Positions 41,725 through 50,974 of a stretch of 64,000 bases of DNA are shown here, in pieces. The stretch is taken from positions 1 through 64,000 of the forward strand of contig JAFTJZ010000091.1 of assembly GCA_017456145.1 (NCBI GenBank), written 5' to 3'. Made by a program: the position numbers and the translations under genes. The notes under the pieces were generated by a model. It was not told the origin of the DNA. It was given only the letters and a program-made list of their open reading frames with translations, and made no database searches. Each line of letters opens with the position of its first letter. Positions within the stretch are counted from its first letter, which is position 1. Source of the DNA: Clostridia bacterium. GTDB taxonomy: Bacteria; Bacillota; Clostridia; Oscillospirales; CAG-272.

Positions 41725-43227
41725 ATGAAAACTTTCACAAAGCTGCTGGCTTTGCTGTTGGCCCTTTTCATGCTCGGCACCTGCCTGATCGCTTGTGCCG
41801 ATGACACGGAAGACGACGGCAAGCAAGATGACCCCACTACTCCCGGCACCGAGAATGAAGAGGGTGACGGAACAGAGCAGGAAGAGCGCATCACGCCCGA
41901 CATCCCCGAGACCTACGATTTCGGCGATGAAGACGTCAGTTTCGTATACTGGTACGTCGATAGCTGGACCAATACCGTCCGTTACTGCCGCGACATTTAT
42001 TCCGAGTCAGTCACCGGCGAGCCCATCCCCGACAAGGTCTATTATCGTAACGCCGACATTGAGGAGGCGTACAATGTCAACATCACGCTGGAGATGCAGC
42101 AGTACAGCGCCATCGGTACCACCATCACCAACCAGAACGCCAGCGGCGACAGCACCTATCTTGTCGCGGTTCCCCGTCTGGCAGAGGCAGGCGGCCTGGT
42201 TGTCAACGGCGCCTTCCACAACCTGTATGAGGTCAACCACATCGATCTGACCAAGCCCTGGTGGGATCAGAACTCGGTCAACCAGCTTTCCTCCAACGAT
42301 ACGCTGTATCTGGTCTCGACCTCTTTGATGGTCAATGACAAGGATGCGACGGCCGCCATCGCCTTCAACAAGCAGGCGGTTCTTGACAACTCGCTGGACG
42401 ATCCCTATCAGTACGTCCGTGACGGCGAGTGGACGTATGACATCGTCGCCGAGATGGCAGAGGCTGCCACCAAGGAGCTGGACGGTGATGACGTTATGGA
42501 TAAGAACGACTTCTGGGGTTTCCTTGGTAAGAACGACGTCTTTACTTCCTTCTTCCACGGCAGCGGCGGTTTGTTTGTTGTCAAGGATGAGGACGGTCTG
42601 TTCACCTTCAACTTCGGCTCCGAGGAGGATCACATCCTTGCAACCGAGGATCTGCTGGACTACATCATGACCGCAGACTTCTTCTTCAATCACCACACCG
42701 CAGGCATCGATGACGACGAGTATACCGAGTTGTTCACCAGCGGCGGCGGTCTGTTCTTCTGGATGCGTTTGGACGAGGTCACCAATATGCGCGGCTCCGA
42801 GACCAACTTCGGTATCCTTCCCATTCCGAAATATCTTGAGATACAGGATAATTATCATTCCACCGTCAGCCAGCACACCACGGGTCTGCTCTCCGTTCCG
42901 CTGAGCACCGCAGGTACGGATCTGGAGATGGTCGGTATGGTTCTGGAGGCGATGAGCGCACATTCTCATTACGATCTGCAGAACGAGTACATAGAGATCT
43001 CCCTGAAGGGTCGTTACGCACGCGACAACGAGTCCGAGGAGATGCTGGACATCATTCTCGGCAACCGCGTCTTTGACCCCGCACTGGTCTTTGGTTTCGG
43101 CGACTTTGCCAACGGTTACCAGAACCTGGCAAGCGGCACCGGCAACATCACCTCCTTCCTCGCAGGTAACGAGGAGTTGACCATCAAGGCAATCGAAGAA
43201 TTTAACGAGAAGATCGCAGAATATTGA
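41725..43227 (+). CDS. Extracellular solute-binding lipoprotein, family 1 type
   Basis: A 500-residue exported lipoprotein: signal peptide LLALLLALFMLGTCLIAC with lipobox LIAC, then an acidic low-complexity linker (about 25-65). The remaining part has the two-lobed fold pattern of family 1 (sugar-type) binding proteins (LVAVPRLAEAGGLVVNGAF, GLFFWMRLDEVTNMRGSETN). It should capture a sugar or oligosaccharide at the cell surface for an ABC importer, but no permease or ATPase gene follows; a terminator comes directly after. GAGAGGT precedes the start. Confidence 0.85.
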   Translation: MKTFTKLLALLLALFMLGTCLIACADDTEDDGKQDDPTTPGTENEEGDGTEQEERITPDIPETYDFGDEDVSFVYWYVDSWTNTVRYCRDIYSESVTGEPIPDKVYYRNADIEEAYNVNITLEMQQYSAIGTTITNQNASGDSTYLVAVPRLAEAGGLVVNGAFHNLYEVNHIDLTKPWWDQNSVNQLSSNDTLYLVSTSLMVNDKDATAAIAFNKQAVLDNSLDDPYQYVRDGEWTYDIVAEMAEAATKELDGDDVMDKNDFWGFLGKNDVFTSFFHGSGGLFVVKDEDGLFTFNFGSEEDHILATEDLLDYIMTADFFFNHHTAGIDDDEYTELFTSGGGLFFWMRLDEVTNMRGSETNFGILPIPKYLEIQDNYHSTVSQHTTGLLSVPLSTAGTDLEMVGMVLEAMSAHSHYDLQNEYIEISLKGRYARDNESEEMLDIILGNRVFDPALVFGFGDFANGYQNLASGTGNITSFLAGNEELTIKAIEEFNEKIAEY

Positions 43228-43236
43228 TTTTACCCC

Positions 43237-43268
43237 GAGGGGCTGTGCCAATGGCGCAGCCCCTCTTA
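43237..43268 (+). terminator. Terminator (GAGGGGCTG hairpin)
   Basis: GAGGGGCTG (43237-43245) pairs with CAGCCCCTC (43257-43265), then TTA. Related hairpins follow at 45996, 46187 and 49672. Confidence 0.75.
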
Positions 43269-43726
43269 AAAACCAATGATATGATTTTACGCGCGGAATT
43301 TGCGGTTTCCCCTGCAAAGCGAGCAAACGTTGCACTCTTCAGCCGCAAAGCTAAAACGATGGAGGCAGAATCCAATACATTTTGGAAGTTGCCTCTCCCT
43401 CTTTTCCGCTTTTTTCAACATTTCAAAAAAATTTACAATTTAGACATTTTTTCGTTGCAAAAAGCACTTGCTTTTTTCGACGTTTTTTTATATGATATAA
43501 GCATGATGAATATCGAATGATGCACGCTCGCCGTTTCATCGTTTTTCGTCCCTTTCGTATGGTCACATTGCACAAATTTTACCACTCTCTTTTGTGCAAC
43601 CAGACGAAAATGAGGTAGGATGAAAAAAATGCATTGAATAAATCAAAGATTTGTGATATAATGTTATAAGTGGCACAGTATGTGTTCTATCCGATATTCA
43701 AAACCGTGAGGAGGACTTACCAAATT
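43268..43726. other. Gene-free region with repeat element and promoter
   Basis: About 460 bases. The segment 43290-43355 resembles 46245-46310 (shared words GAATTTGCG, CCTGCA, AGCCGCAAAGC), then a T-rich stretch without a gene, and a promoter for the next gene at 43634-43662 (TTGAAT, 17 bp, TATAAT with extended TG). Confidence 0.6.
43634..43662 (+). promoter_or_regulatory. Promoter of the peptide-binding lipoprotein gene
   Basis: TTGAAT at 43634-43639, TATAAT at 43657-43662, spacer 17 bp, preceded by TGTGA (extended -10). Confidence 0.85.
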
Positions 43727-45982
43727 ATGATGAAACGTCTCATTGCCCTGCTGCTCTGCCTGATTATGTGCGTGTCGGTATTCGCTGGTTGCGCGACCGA
43801 TGGCACCGAAGAGGATGACGACAAGGGCGCGTACATCACGATGTACCTGACCAACGAAATCTACAACTTCGACCCTGCTTATGCCTTCAATAATGAAGAG
43901 GCCGAGAGCATCGTCAGCCTGCTGTTTACCCGCCTGTTCACCCTGAGTGAAAAAGGAAAGCTGCAGTATGAGCTCGCTCAGAGCTACACCACCGCAGAAA
44001 ATGAGAAGACCAATGAGTACACGCTAACCATTAAGATGCGTGAGACCTGGTGGTCTGACAAAACCAGAGTAACCGCAGATGACGTGGTATACGCATGGAA
44101 GAGACTTCTCGACCCCGAGAACTCCTTCTCCGCTGCAGCACTGCTGTATGACATCAAGAATGCGCGCGCCGTCAAGGAGGGAGACTGCTCCATCGATGAC
44201 CTTGGCGTTTATGCGCTGAACGACACGACGCTGGAGATCGTCTTTGAGCGTCCGATCGACTACGACGCATTCCTTCTGAACCTGACCAGCCTGGCTCTCG
44301 CTCCTCTGCGTGAGGACTACGTCAGCAAGGGCGATGACTGGGCAAAGAAACCCGGTACCATGGTTACCAGCGGCCCCTTCAAAATTGGTAAGTTGTACTT
44401 AAACACCGAGGAAGACGCCAAAGCAAAGGCTCTTTCCGGTTATTTCACAACCTATTACGATGCGCATGCACTCTCCTATGACAATGGCGAATATTATCCC
44501 GCAGAAAACAAAAACTTCTATGAGGGTAAGTATCTGAGCTTTGCTCTGGAGCGCAACGCTTGCTACTATCGCAACCCCGATGAGGCAGACGACATCAAGC
44601 TTGATAAGCAGGTCACTCCTTACCGTATTATCGTTGATTGCTCCTACTCTCCCGAGCAGCTCAAGGCGGCATACCAGAACGGTGAGGTCTTCTACATGGG
44701 TGATATCCCCGTTTCCCTGCGCAGCGACAGCGAATTCATCGCCGACGCCAACATCAAGGACGGTCTGTCCACCGCATCCATTTACCTCAACCAGAACGCG
44801 ATGATCACCAACAAGTCGACCGGTGAGGAGGTTGCTCTCTTCGCAGACGCCAATGTCCGCAAAGCCCTCTCCCTGGCACTGGATCGTGAAACCATCGCCA
44901 AGACGCTCGTCTTTGCCAAGGCTGCTACGGGTATCGTTCCCGTCGGCATTTACGATCAGGGACTGAGCGGCTCCTTCCGCGAAGCAGTCGGCAATCTGAT
45001 CGCCACCACCGCAGATACCTCCGCAGCATCCTCTGCACTCTCGGCAGCAGGTGTCAAGGCATCCGATTACGCCTTTGAGCTGACGGTCAACCCCAACGAC
45101 GATGAGATGGTCGTCATCGCGACCGCTGCCGCTGAGGCTTGGACGGCTCTGGGCTTTGAGGTCACCGTTGTCGAACGCGGCACCATCATCAACAACGACT
45201 GGTACGCGCCCACGGAGACTTATCCTATTGATATCGCCGATGAGTTGTATCACGAAGATGTTCTCAACCGCGATTTTCAGGCAATCGTCCTTGACTTCTG
45301 CGCATACAACCAGGACGCTTACTCTATGCTCGCTCCCTTCGCAACGCTCTTCTCCGGCATCGTCGATGAGGAGATGAACCTGGTTCCCGGCTACACCGGT
45401 TACCAAAGCGAGACCTACGATAAGCTGGTCGAGGCGATCTACTACCTGACCTACTTCGATTCGATCACCTCTGCGAATTACACATCCTTCGCAAGCTACG
45501 AAACCGCCGAGGAGTTCCAAACCATTCTGGACAATTGCAGCGCCGTCTACAGCCAGTACGGTATCAGCACCTCCAACGTTGCCGCAGGTCGCACCGCTCT
45601 GCTGCACGAGGCTGAGAAGATGCTTGTCGACGAGATGGTAATCATCCCTGTGGTCTTCAACCAGACCGCTACGCTGCAGTCCGATCTCCTTTCCAAGATC
45701 ACCGCTGACTACTTTGTAGCATATGATTTCCAGAAGGTCAAGCTGAAGAATTACGAGGATTACATCGAGAATCTTGAGCAGGCATATTCCTTCAAGACCT
45801 TCTACGTCTGCGACAGCTGCGGTCATATGAACGAGGCGAATGCCTTGAGCACGAAGGAGGACGATTATCTCCTCACCGCTTGCAGCAAGTGCAGTGCCGC
45901 TTTGACGATGGATGACATTCTGGGTCAGATCCCGTTCTACTCTCGTATCAAAGAGGCTATGGCAGCAGCAAGTGCTGATTAA
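43727..45982 (+). CDS. Peptide/oligopeptide-binding lipoprotein (OppA/SBP family 5) with Cys-rich tail
   Basis: A 751-residue lipoprotein: signal peptide RLIALLLCLIMCVSVFAGC with lipobox FAGC. The body is a family 5 solute-binding protein (SLLFTRLFTLSEKGKLQYEL, WWSDKTRVTADDVVYAWKRL, FADANVRKALSLALDRETIA). Unusually it is longer than the common 520-600 residues: the last 75 residues add a helix and a ribbon with two Cys pairs (FYVCDSCGHMNEA and LTACSKCSAAL), like a zinc knuckle. No transporter genes are adjacent. The start ATG follows GAGGAGGA by 12 bases. Confidence 0.87.
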   Translation: MMKRLIALLLCLIMCVSVFAGCATDGTEEDDDKGAYITMYLTNEIYNFDPAYAFNNEEAESIVSLLFTRLFTLSEKGKLQYELAQSYTTAENEKTNEYTLTIKMRETWWSDKTRVTADDVVYAWKRLLDPENSFSAAALLYDIKNARAVKEGDCSIDDLGVYALNDTTLEIVFERPIDYDAFLLNLTSLALAPLREDYVSKGDDWAKKPGTMVTSGPFKIGKLYLNTEEDAKAKALSGYFTTYYDAHALSYDNGEYYPAENKNFYEGKYLSFALERNACYYRNPDEADDIKLDKQVTPYRIIVDCSYSPEQLKAAYQNGEVFYMGDIPVSLRSDSEFIADANIKDGLSTASIYLNQNAMITNKSTGEEVALFADANVRKALSLALDRETIAKTLVFAKAATGIVPVGIYDQGLSGSFREAVGNLIATTADTSAASSALSAAGVKASDYAFELTVNPNDDEMVVIATAAAEAWTALGFEVTVVERGTIINNDWYAPTETYPIDIADELYHEDVLNRDFQAIVLDFCAYNQDAYSMLAPFATLFSGIVDEEMNLVPGYTGYQSETYDKLVEAIYYLTYFDSITSANYTSFASYETAEEFQTILDNCSAVYSQYGISTSNVAAGRTALLHEAEKMLVDEMVIIPVVFNQTATLQSDLLSKITADYFVAYDFQKVKLKNYEDYIENLEQAYSFKTFYVCDSCGHMNEANALSTKEDDYLLTACSKCSAALTMDDILGQIPFYSRIKEAMAAASAD

Positions 45983-45995
45983 ACTATTCCAACAA

Positions 45996-46020
45996 GGGGC
46001 TGCGTTAATAACGCAGCCCC
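45996..46020 (+). terminator. Terminator hairpin GGGGCTGCG, copy 1
   Basis: GGGGCTGCGTT pairs with AACGCAGCCCC around AAT. An identical 25-base hairpin is present at 46187-46211. Confidence 0.75.
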
Positions 46021-46108
46021 TGCAGACTGTAAACCAAAGCATTCTCCACTCAACACGGTGGAGCGAAAGCCCATAAAATGATCCTTTTGAAAAAGCTTTT
46101 TAAGGATT

Positions 46109-46142
46109 CTTAAGGTGCTTTTTCTCGAAAAAGCACCTTAAG
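46109..46142. repeat. Dispersed hairpin repeat
   Basis: CTTAAGGTGCTTTTT pairs perfectly over 15 bp with 46128-46142 across CTCG, a tetraloop. Confidence 0.85.
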
Positions 46143-46186
46143 TGGGATTTGGGGCAAAGCCCCAAGTCCTTTCGACGACAAAGAGC

Positions 46187-46211
46187 GGGGCTGCGTTAAT
46201 AACGCAGCCCC
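46187..46211. repeat. Hairpin GGGGCTGCG, copy 2
   Basis: Exact repeat of 45996-46020 in the same convergent intergenic region. Confidence 0.85.
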
Positions 46212-46313
46212 TACGTATATAGCCGACGGTAGGCTTTTTTTACCGCACAGAATTTGCGCTTTTCACCTGCATGGCAGGCCAAAAATGCGGTGTTTAGCCG
46301 CAAAGCAAAAATG

Positions 46314-46360
46314 ACGGGGTGAGTTTCAAATGCTTTTTGCATTTGACTCACCCCGTTTTC
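46314..46360. terminator. Terminator of the hslO operon
   Basis: ACGGGGTGAGT (46314-46324) pairs with ACTCACCCCGT (46346-46356), with the inner part GCAAAAAGC also pairing. On the minus strand a T-run follows. Overlaps the hslO stop codon. Confidence 0.8.
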
Positions 46361-47258
46361 ATGATTCGTCCCGAAACATAGCGCGGATCTCATCGCCCGT
46401 GAAGATCTGCTTTCTGTCGCAGAAACGACAATTGATCTCCAATTCGTCGGGCTTTCCCTCCTGCTTTTGCTCCGCCAAGAGGCCCAGCGCCGCCTTCTCT
46501 CCGATGGCACGCACCGCGCCGAGCATACGCTCCCTTGTGCAGTTGCAGCGGTATTCCACCGTCAGCTCGTCAAAGATATCGTACGGAATATCCCGCAGTG
46601 CGATATCGGCAATTTCCTTGTCGGAAATACCGGAATCAAACAGGCGAGAAATATTGGCAAGCAGCGGAATGTTCTTCTCCAACTGAGAAATAACCGCCTC
46701 ATCGGCGAAGGGCAACAGCTGCACCATGACACCGCCTGCAGCACGACAGCTACCGTCTGTGTCTACCAAGACACCCAAGGCAAGCACGGTGGGGATCTGC
46801 TCACTGGTGGCATAATAAGAGGCAATATCCTCTGCCACCTCTCCGCTGCACAGCGGGATGGAGCCCACATACGGCTCGTCTCCACCCGTGTCGCGCACGA
46901 CATGCAGCAGCCCCTTGCCGACAGCGGCTCCTACGTTCAGCTTACCATCCGAGCGCAGCGGCAGATCGACATCGGGATTTTGAATATATCCGCGCACGTT
47001 GCCGTAATAATCCGCACTGGCGATCACCTTCCCCGCAGGGCCATCCCCGCCGAGCGTGACCGTAATGGCGTTTCCTTCCTCCCCCAACATACTTCCCATA
47101 ACCGATGTTGCCGTTAAAAGGCGACCCAGTGTCGCCGTTGCAGTGGGGGTGGTATGATGATATCCGATCGCCCGATTGACGATCTCCGTAGAACGGATGA
47201 CGTGGATGCGGGCGCTGCCGTCCTGCGTCATTCCGCGTAAAATAGTCGATTCAGACAT
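46359..47258 (-). CDS. hslO: Hsp33 redox-regulated chaperone
   Basis: A 299-residue Hsp33. N-terminal domain: [20 protein letters not shown] and [20 protein letters not shown]. The C-terminal redox switch has [10 protein letters not shown] and [10 protein letters not shown], the CxC and CxxC pairs that bind zinc in the reduced state and form disulfides under oxidative stress, exposing the chaperone surface. The ATG at 47258 starts at the conserved N-terminus; an upstream in-frame ATG lies in the preceding gene region. It is 32 bases after the methyltransferase stop. Confidence 0.93.
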   Translation of the reverse strand: MSESTILRGMTQDGSARIHVIRSTEIVNRAIGYHHTTPTATATLGRLLTATSVMGSMLGEEGNAITVTLGGDGPAGKVIASADYYGNVRGYIQNPDVDLPLRSDGKLNVGAAVGKGLLHVVRDTGGDEPYVGSIPLCSGEVAEDIASYYATSEQIPTVLALGVLVDTDGSCRAAGGVMVQLLPFADEAVISQLEKNIPLLANISRLFDSGISDKEIADIALRDIPYDIFDELTVEYRCNCTRERMLGAVRAIGEKAALGLLAEQKQEGKPDELEINCRFCDRKQIFTGDEIRAMFRDES

Positions 47259-47290
47259 ATTGATTTCTTCTTCGTTCCTTTCTGCGATGA

Positions 47291-48103
47291 TTACGCCGTC
47301 GGCTTTTTGGCGCGAGCGGCAATGTACCAGCGCGGCGTATCCTCCGTCGGTGTGCCGAAGTCGTAGTCGCTCCACACCCCGAGCAGCTCAAAGCCACACG
47401 CCTCCAGCAGTGACAGCAGCGTCTGACGGCTGTAGCAGCGTTCCCTTTGATGCTCGTCCGAACGGATATAACTGCCGTCGGGCATCTCCTCAAAGAGCGA
47501 GAGATCAAATTCACAAATGCCGCTCTCCTCGTCGTAGCTGTTCTGCCAACCGCAAAAGACCGCACGGGGCTTATCGTCTTGCCCATCCGGCGCAATCTCA
47601 TCCTCCAGAATGTACGCGCAATCGCCATAGATATGCTTGAATTTATACGGCGTATTCACGTCAAACAAAAACAACCCGTCGGGGTCAAGATAATTATGAA
47701 CGCCGGCAAAGCAGCGTTTCACATCCTCTTCCGTCAAAAGATAATTGACACTGTCAAGGCAGCAGGTCACCGCTCCGACCGTACCATAAAGCTCAAAGGT
47801 GCGCATATCCTGCAAAAGGAACAAAATCCGCGCGGCCTCCGCCTCGTTTCCGGCGCGATCCCGTGCAACCGTGAGCATATCCACACTGCCGTCCACGCCG
47901 ATCATATCATAACCGCGGCGGGCAAGCTCCAGCGTCATGCTGCCCGTTCCGCAAGCGAGATCCAACACCATTTCGGGGCGCGCGACAAGGAAACGCGCAA
48001 AGCAACGCTCCACAAAGTCAGCCCACGCCCCGTAATCGATCTCGGCGTTCAGACGGTCGTAGACGCCCGCGATGGCATCATAACCGTCACATCCCTGCAT
48101 CAT
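47291..48103 (-). CDS. Class I SAM-dependent methyltransferase
   Basis: A 270-residue methyltransferase. Motif I is [20 protein letters not shown] (SAM binding), followed by [19 protein letters not shown] and [13 protein letters not shown]. The remaining part fits the Methyltransferase_25 group; the substrate cannot be read. The start ATG overlaps the yerC stop (ATGATG/TGA), so the two are coupled. Start 48103 or 48100; the former gives the ATGA overlap. Confidence 0.87.
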   Translation of the reverse strand: MMQGCDGYDAIAGVYDRLNAEIDYGAWADFVERCFARFLVARPEMVLDLACGTGSMTLELARRGYDMIGVDGSVDMLTVARDRAGNEAEAARILFLLQDMRTFELYGTVGAVTCCLDSVNYLLTEEDVKRCFAGVHNYLDPDGLFLFDVNTPYKFKHIYGDCAYILEDEIAPDGQDDKPRAVFCGWQNSYDEESGICEFDLSLFEEMPDGSYIRSDEHQRERCYSRQTLLSLLEACGFELLGVWSDYDFGTPTEDTPRWYIAARAKKPTA

Positions 48104-48405
48104 CTTCCGCGTCGCTCCGCCTTTTCCAGACGCTCCAGAACGCTGATGTAGCCCTCGGTTCCATACTTCAGGCACCGATTCACACGGCTGATGGTCGACG
48201 TGCTGAGGCCTGTGCGGGCGGCGATCTCGGTATAGATGAAATCATCCTTGAGCAGCTTTGCTGCCTGCATACGGCGGGACATCTCCTGCAATTCAGATAC
48301 AGTGCAAAGATCCTCAAAGAAGTGGTAACATTCCTCAACACTGCTCAACGTCAGAATTCCCTTGAATAAAAAGTCCAGATTCTCATCACGTGAAATTGAT
48401 TTCAT
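48100..48405 (-). CDS. YerC/YecD-family TrpR-like regulator
   Basis: A 101-residue protein with the YerC/TrpR-related fold: VEECYHFFEDLCTVSELQEM, SRRMQAAKLLKDDFIYTEIA and the recognition helix TGLSTSTISRVNRCL. In Firmicutes this family is widespread and acts as a small DNA-binding regulator; its ligand and targets are uncertain. AAGGAAG precedes the ATG. It is the first gene of an operon with the methyltransferase and hslO, and divergent from the ROK kinase. Confidence 0.9.
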   Translation of the reverse strand: MKSISRDENLDFLFKGILTLSSVEECYHFFEDLCTVSELQEMSRRMQAAKLLKDDFIYTEIAARTGLSTSTISRVNRCLKYGTEGYISVLERLEKAERRGR

Positions 48406-48552
48406 ACGTCATTCTTCCTTTCGATTATAGTGGGCAGTGGTCTCCCGCCTATATTTTACCACTTTTCTTTGTTAAAGTAAATAGATTTTTCGTAAATTTA
48501 TCATCTTTTTTACAAATTTTTTGTCAAAACCGTCTTTCGCATAAAAAATGTG

Positions 48553-48581
48553 TTGACTTTCCACCAAAAATAGGATATAAT
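48553..48581 (+). promoter_or_regulatory. SigA-type promoter of the ROK kinase gene
   Basis: TTGACT at 48553-48558 and TATAAT at 48576-48581, spacer 17 bp. Confidence 0.87.
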
Positions 48582-48641
48582 GGTAGAGACAGATCGGCAT
48601 GTTACGCCGATGATTTCACACGACAAAGGAGTAAACAAATT

Positions 48642-49619
48642 ATGGTTCGTTTGGGTGTAGACCTTGGCGGCACAAATATTGCCGTCGGTATCGTAAATGA
48701 GGAATTCAAAATCATTGATAAAGACAGCGTTCCCACCGGCGCTACCCGCCCTGCAGAGGAGATCGTCGCCGACATTGCCGCGCTGTGCAAAAAGGTGGTA
48801 GCCAATGCGGGCATGAGCCTGTCCGATGTTGCTGCGATCGGCATAGCCGCTCCCGGTTCCGTAGACAGTGCAGCAGGCACCGTTGAATATGCGAACAACC
48901 TTCCCTTCCGTCACTTCCCCATCACCGCACTGCTGCGCGAATATATGGGGCTGGATATTCCCGTCTACGTCGAGAACGACGCCAACGCTGCCGCATGGGG
49001 CGAGGCAATCGCAGGCGCAGCCAAGGGAACGAGTGATTCCGTTATGGTCACGCTTGGTACGGGCGTTGGTGGCGGTGTCATCATCGGCGGCAAGCTGTTC
49101 ACCGGCTCCAACGGCGCAGGTGCAGAGCTGGGGCATATGGTTATCGTCAAGGGCGGTGCTGCTTGCTCCTGCGGACGCCGTGGCTGCTGGGAGGCCTATT
49201 CCTCTGCCACTGCTTTGATCCGCATGACCAATGAAAAGCTTTCCGCCTGCGAGAGAGACAAGCGCGAGACAGAGATGACCGAGCTGGTACGCATCAAGGG
49301 TCGCACCACGGGCCGTACCGCCTTTGACGGAATGCGTGCCAAGGATGCAGCCGCTACCGAGGTCGTCAAGGATTACATCGACCACCTGGCTTGCGGTATC
49401 GTCAACCTGATCAATATCTTCCAGCCTGAAATTCTGTCCATCGGCGGCGGCATTTCGGGCGAGGGGCAGGCGCTGATCGATATGCTGCAGCCCTACGTCG
49501 CGACAGAGAGTTACGGTGCGGAGACCGTTGATCCCGCAAAGACCACCAAGCTCTGCATTGCCAAGCTCGGCAACGACGCAGGCATCATCGGTGCCGCCGT
49601 CCTCGGGCTGGAGATTTAA
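48642..49619 (+). CDS. ROK-family glucokinase
   Basis: A 325-residue ROK kinase: VRLGVDLGGTNIAVGIV (phosphate loop), VENDANAAAWGEA with the catalytic Asp, TLGTGVGGGVIIGGKL, and the zinc-binding block GAACSCGRRGCWEAYSS preceded by ELGHMVI. It phosphorylates glucose (or a related hexose) with ATP. No N-terminal DNA-binding domain, so it is an enzyme and not a NagC-type repressor. AAAGGAG precedes the ATG. Confidence 0.92.
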   Translation: MVRLGVDLGGTNIAVGIVNEEFKIIDKDSVPTGATRPAEEIVADIAALCKKVVANAGMSLSDVAAIGIAAPGSVDSAAGTVEYANNLPFRHFPITALLREYMGLDIPVYVENDANAAAWGEAIAGAAKGTSDSVMVTLGTGVGGGVIIGGKLFTGSNGAGAELGHMVIVKGGAACSCGRRGCWEAYSSATALIRMTNEKLSACERDKRETEMTELVRIKGRTTGRTAFDGMRAKDAAATEVVKDYIDHLACGIVNLINIFQPEILSIGGGISGEGQALIDMLQPYVATESYGAETVDPAKTTKLCIAKLGNDAGIIGAAVLGLEI

Positions 49620-49671
49620 CCGAATTTTAAGCGTTCAAGGACCGTGATCGGCATCATAGCTCCGATTGCGG

Positions 49672-49697
49672 GGGGCTGTCTTTCATCGGACAGCCCC
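49672..49697 (+). terminator. Terminator between the ROK kinase and mutY
   Basis: GGGGCTGTC (49672-49680) pairs with GACAGCCCC (49689-49697). Same design as the hairpins at 43237, 45996 and 46187. Confidence 0.7.
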
Positions 49698-49719
49698 TAC
49701 ATTTATAAAGGAGGCATTC

Positions 49720-50847
49720 ATGTCGGAACCGATCAAGCAAGGTGCGGCGCTGCACTCCATGGTAGAGCCGCTGCTGCAATGGTATGAGGATAACAAGCGC
49801 TCTCTGCCGTGGCGCGACGATCCTACGCCTTATCACGTCTGGTTGTCGGAGATCATGCTACAGCAGACCCGCATTGAGGCAGTACTGCCATATTACGCCC
49901 GTTTTCTCGCCGCCTGTCCCTCCGTTGCAAACCTTGCCACCATTGACGACGAGGCCCTGATGAAACTCTGGCAGGGCTTGGGCTACTACAGCCGCGCTCG
50001 CAACCTCAAGCGGGCAGCACAGCAGATTATGGAAAAATACGACGGCATCTTCCCCGCCGATTACAACGCTCTGCGGGCGCTCCCCGGGGTAGGACCTTAC
50101 ACAGCGGGTGCGATCGCCTCCATCGCCTTCGGACTCCCCGAGCCGGCGGTCGACGGCAACGTGCTGCGGGTGGTCATGCGCCTTTGCGGCGATCCGTCGG
50201 ATATTATGGCAGAGAGCGTCAAGCGACAAATCACCGCCAAGCTGCGCACCATCTACCCAAAAAAGAAGGAACACGCCGCCGCACTGACACAGGCCATCAT
50301 GGAGCTGGGACAGCGCGTCTGCATCCCCAACGGAGAGCCGCACTGTGAGAGCTGCCCGCTGGGGCTGCTTTGCGTCGCACGCGCCAACGGTCTGACCGAC
50401 TCCATTCCTTACCGCGCACCCAAAAAGCCGCGTCGTGTGCAGGCTCGCACCATACTCTTGCCATATTGCGCCGACACGGGAGCAGACGGGCGGCAGACTC
50501 TGCGCTTTGCGCTGCGCAAGCGCCCGCCTAAAGGGCTATTATCGGGGCTTTGGGAGTTTCCCGGGCTTGACGGCACTCTTGACCCTGCGCAGGTCTGTCG
50601 CGCGGCACAAGCGCTCTGTGGCATCTCAGAGGTACACAGCCTCACAACCGCTCCCACAGCTGTGCACATTTTCACGCACATCGAATGGCATATGACTGCA
50701 TATCTTTTGCATTGCACGCCCTCCTCGGACGAGGGCGGACTGACGTGGGCATCTTTATCGCAGCTCCGTGACACTTACGCCGTCCCCAGTGCTTTTCGCG
50801 CTTATCTGCAATATCTGGAGCAGCGCTTTCCGCAAGGCGACGCCTAA
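49720..50847 (+). CDS. mutY: A/G-specific adenine glycosylase
   Basis: A 375-residue glycosylase: WLSEIMLQQTRIEAVLPYY near the N-terminus, the HhH with catalytic Asp in LPGVGPYTAGAIASIAFG and EPAVDGNVLRV, and the iron-sulfur cluster cysteines in CIPNGEPHCESCPLGLLC. The C-terminal 130 residues are the MutT-like domain that recognises 8-oxoG (FALRKRPPKGLLSGLWEFPG). It removes adenine from A:8-oxoG pairs. AAAGGAGG supports the start. Confidence 0.95.
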   Translation: MSEPIKQGAALHSMVEPLLQWYEDNKRSLPWRDDPTPYHVWLSEIMLQQTRIEAVLPYYARFLAACPSVANLATIDDEALMKLWQGLGYYSRARNLKRAAQQIMEKYDGIFPADYNALRALPGVGPYTAGAIASIAFGLPEPAVDGNVLRVVMRLCGDPSDIMAESVKRQITAKLRTIYPKKKEHAAALTQAIMELGQRVCIPNGEPHCESCPLGLLCVARANGLTDSIPYRAPKKPRRVQARTILLPYCADTGADGRQTLRFALRKRPPKGLLSGLWEFPGLDGTLDPAQVCRAAQALCGISEVHSLTTAPTAVHIFTHIEWHMTAYLLHCTPSSDEGGLTWASLSQLRDTYAVPSAFRAYLQYLEQRFPQGDA

Positions 50848-50905
50848 AGCGGACGACAGCAATAAAAAAAGCGGCGGATCAAGCAAAAAAAAATGCGTGT
50901 CCCCC

Positions 50906-50934
50906 TTTACATTGGTAAAAAAATGTGATATACT
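50906..50934 (+). promoter_or_regulatory. Promoter of asnA
   Basis: TTTACA at 50906-50911 and TATACT at 50929-50934 with extended TG, spacer 17 bp. Confidence 0.8.
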
Positions 50935-50974
50935 ATTATGTATAAAATTTCGTTTCATTGAGGTACATCGACTT

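Noticed and set aside
42007-43335. 442-codon minus-strand frame opposite the sugar-binding lipoprotein
   Set aside because: Shadow frame, same reasoning: the plus-strand gene has signal peptide and lipobox.
44399-46042. 547-codon minus-strand frame opposite the peptide-binding lipoprotein
   Set aside because: Shadow frame; the plus strand has promoter, ribosome site, lipobox and family 5 blocks.
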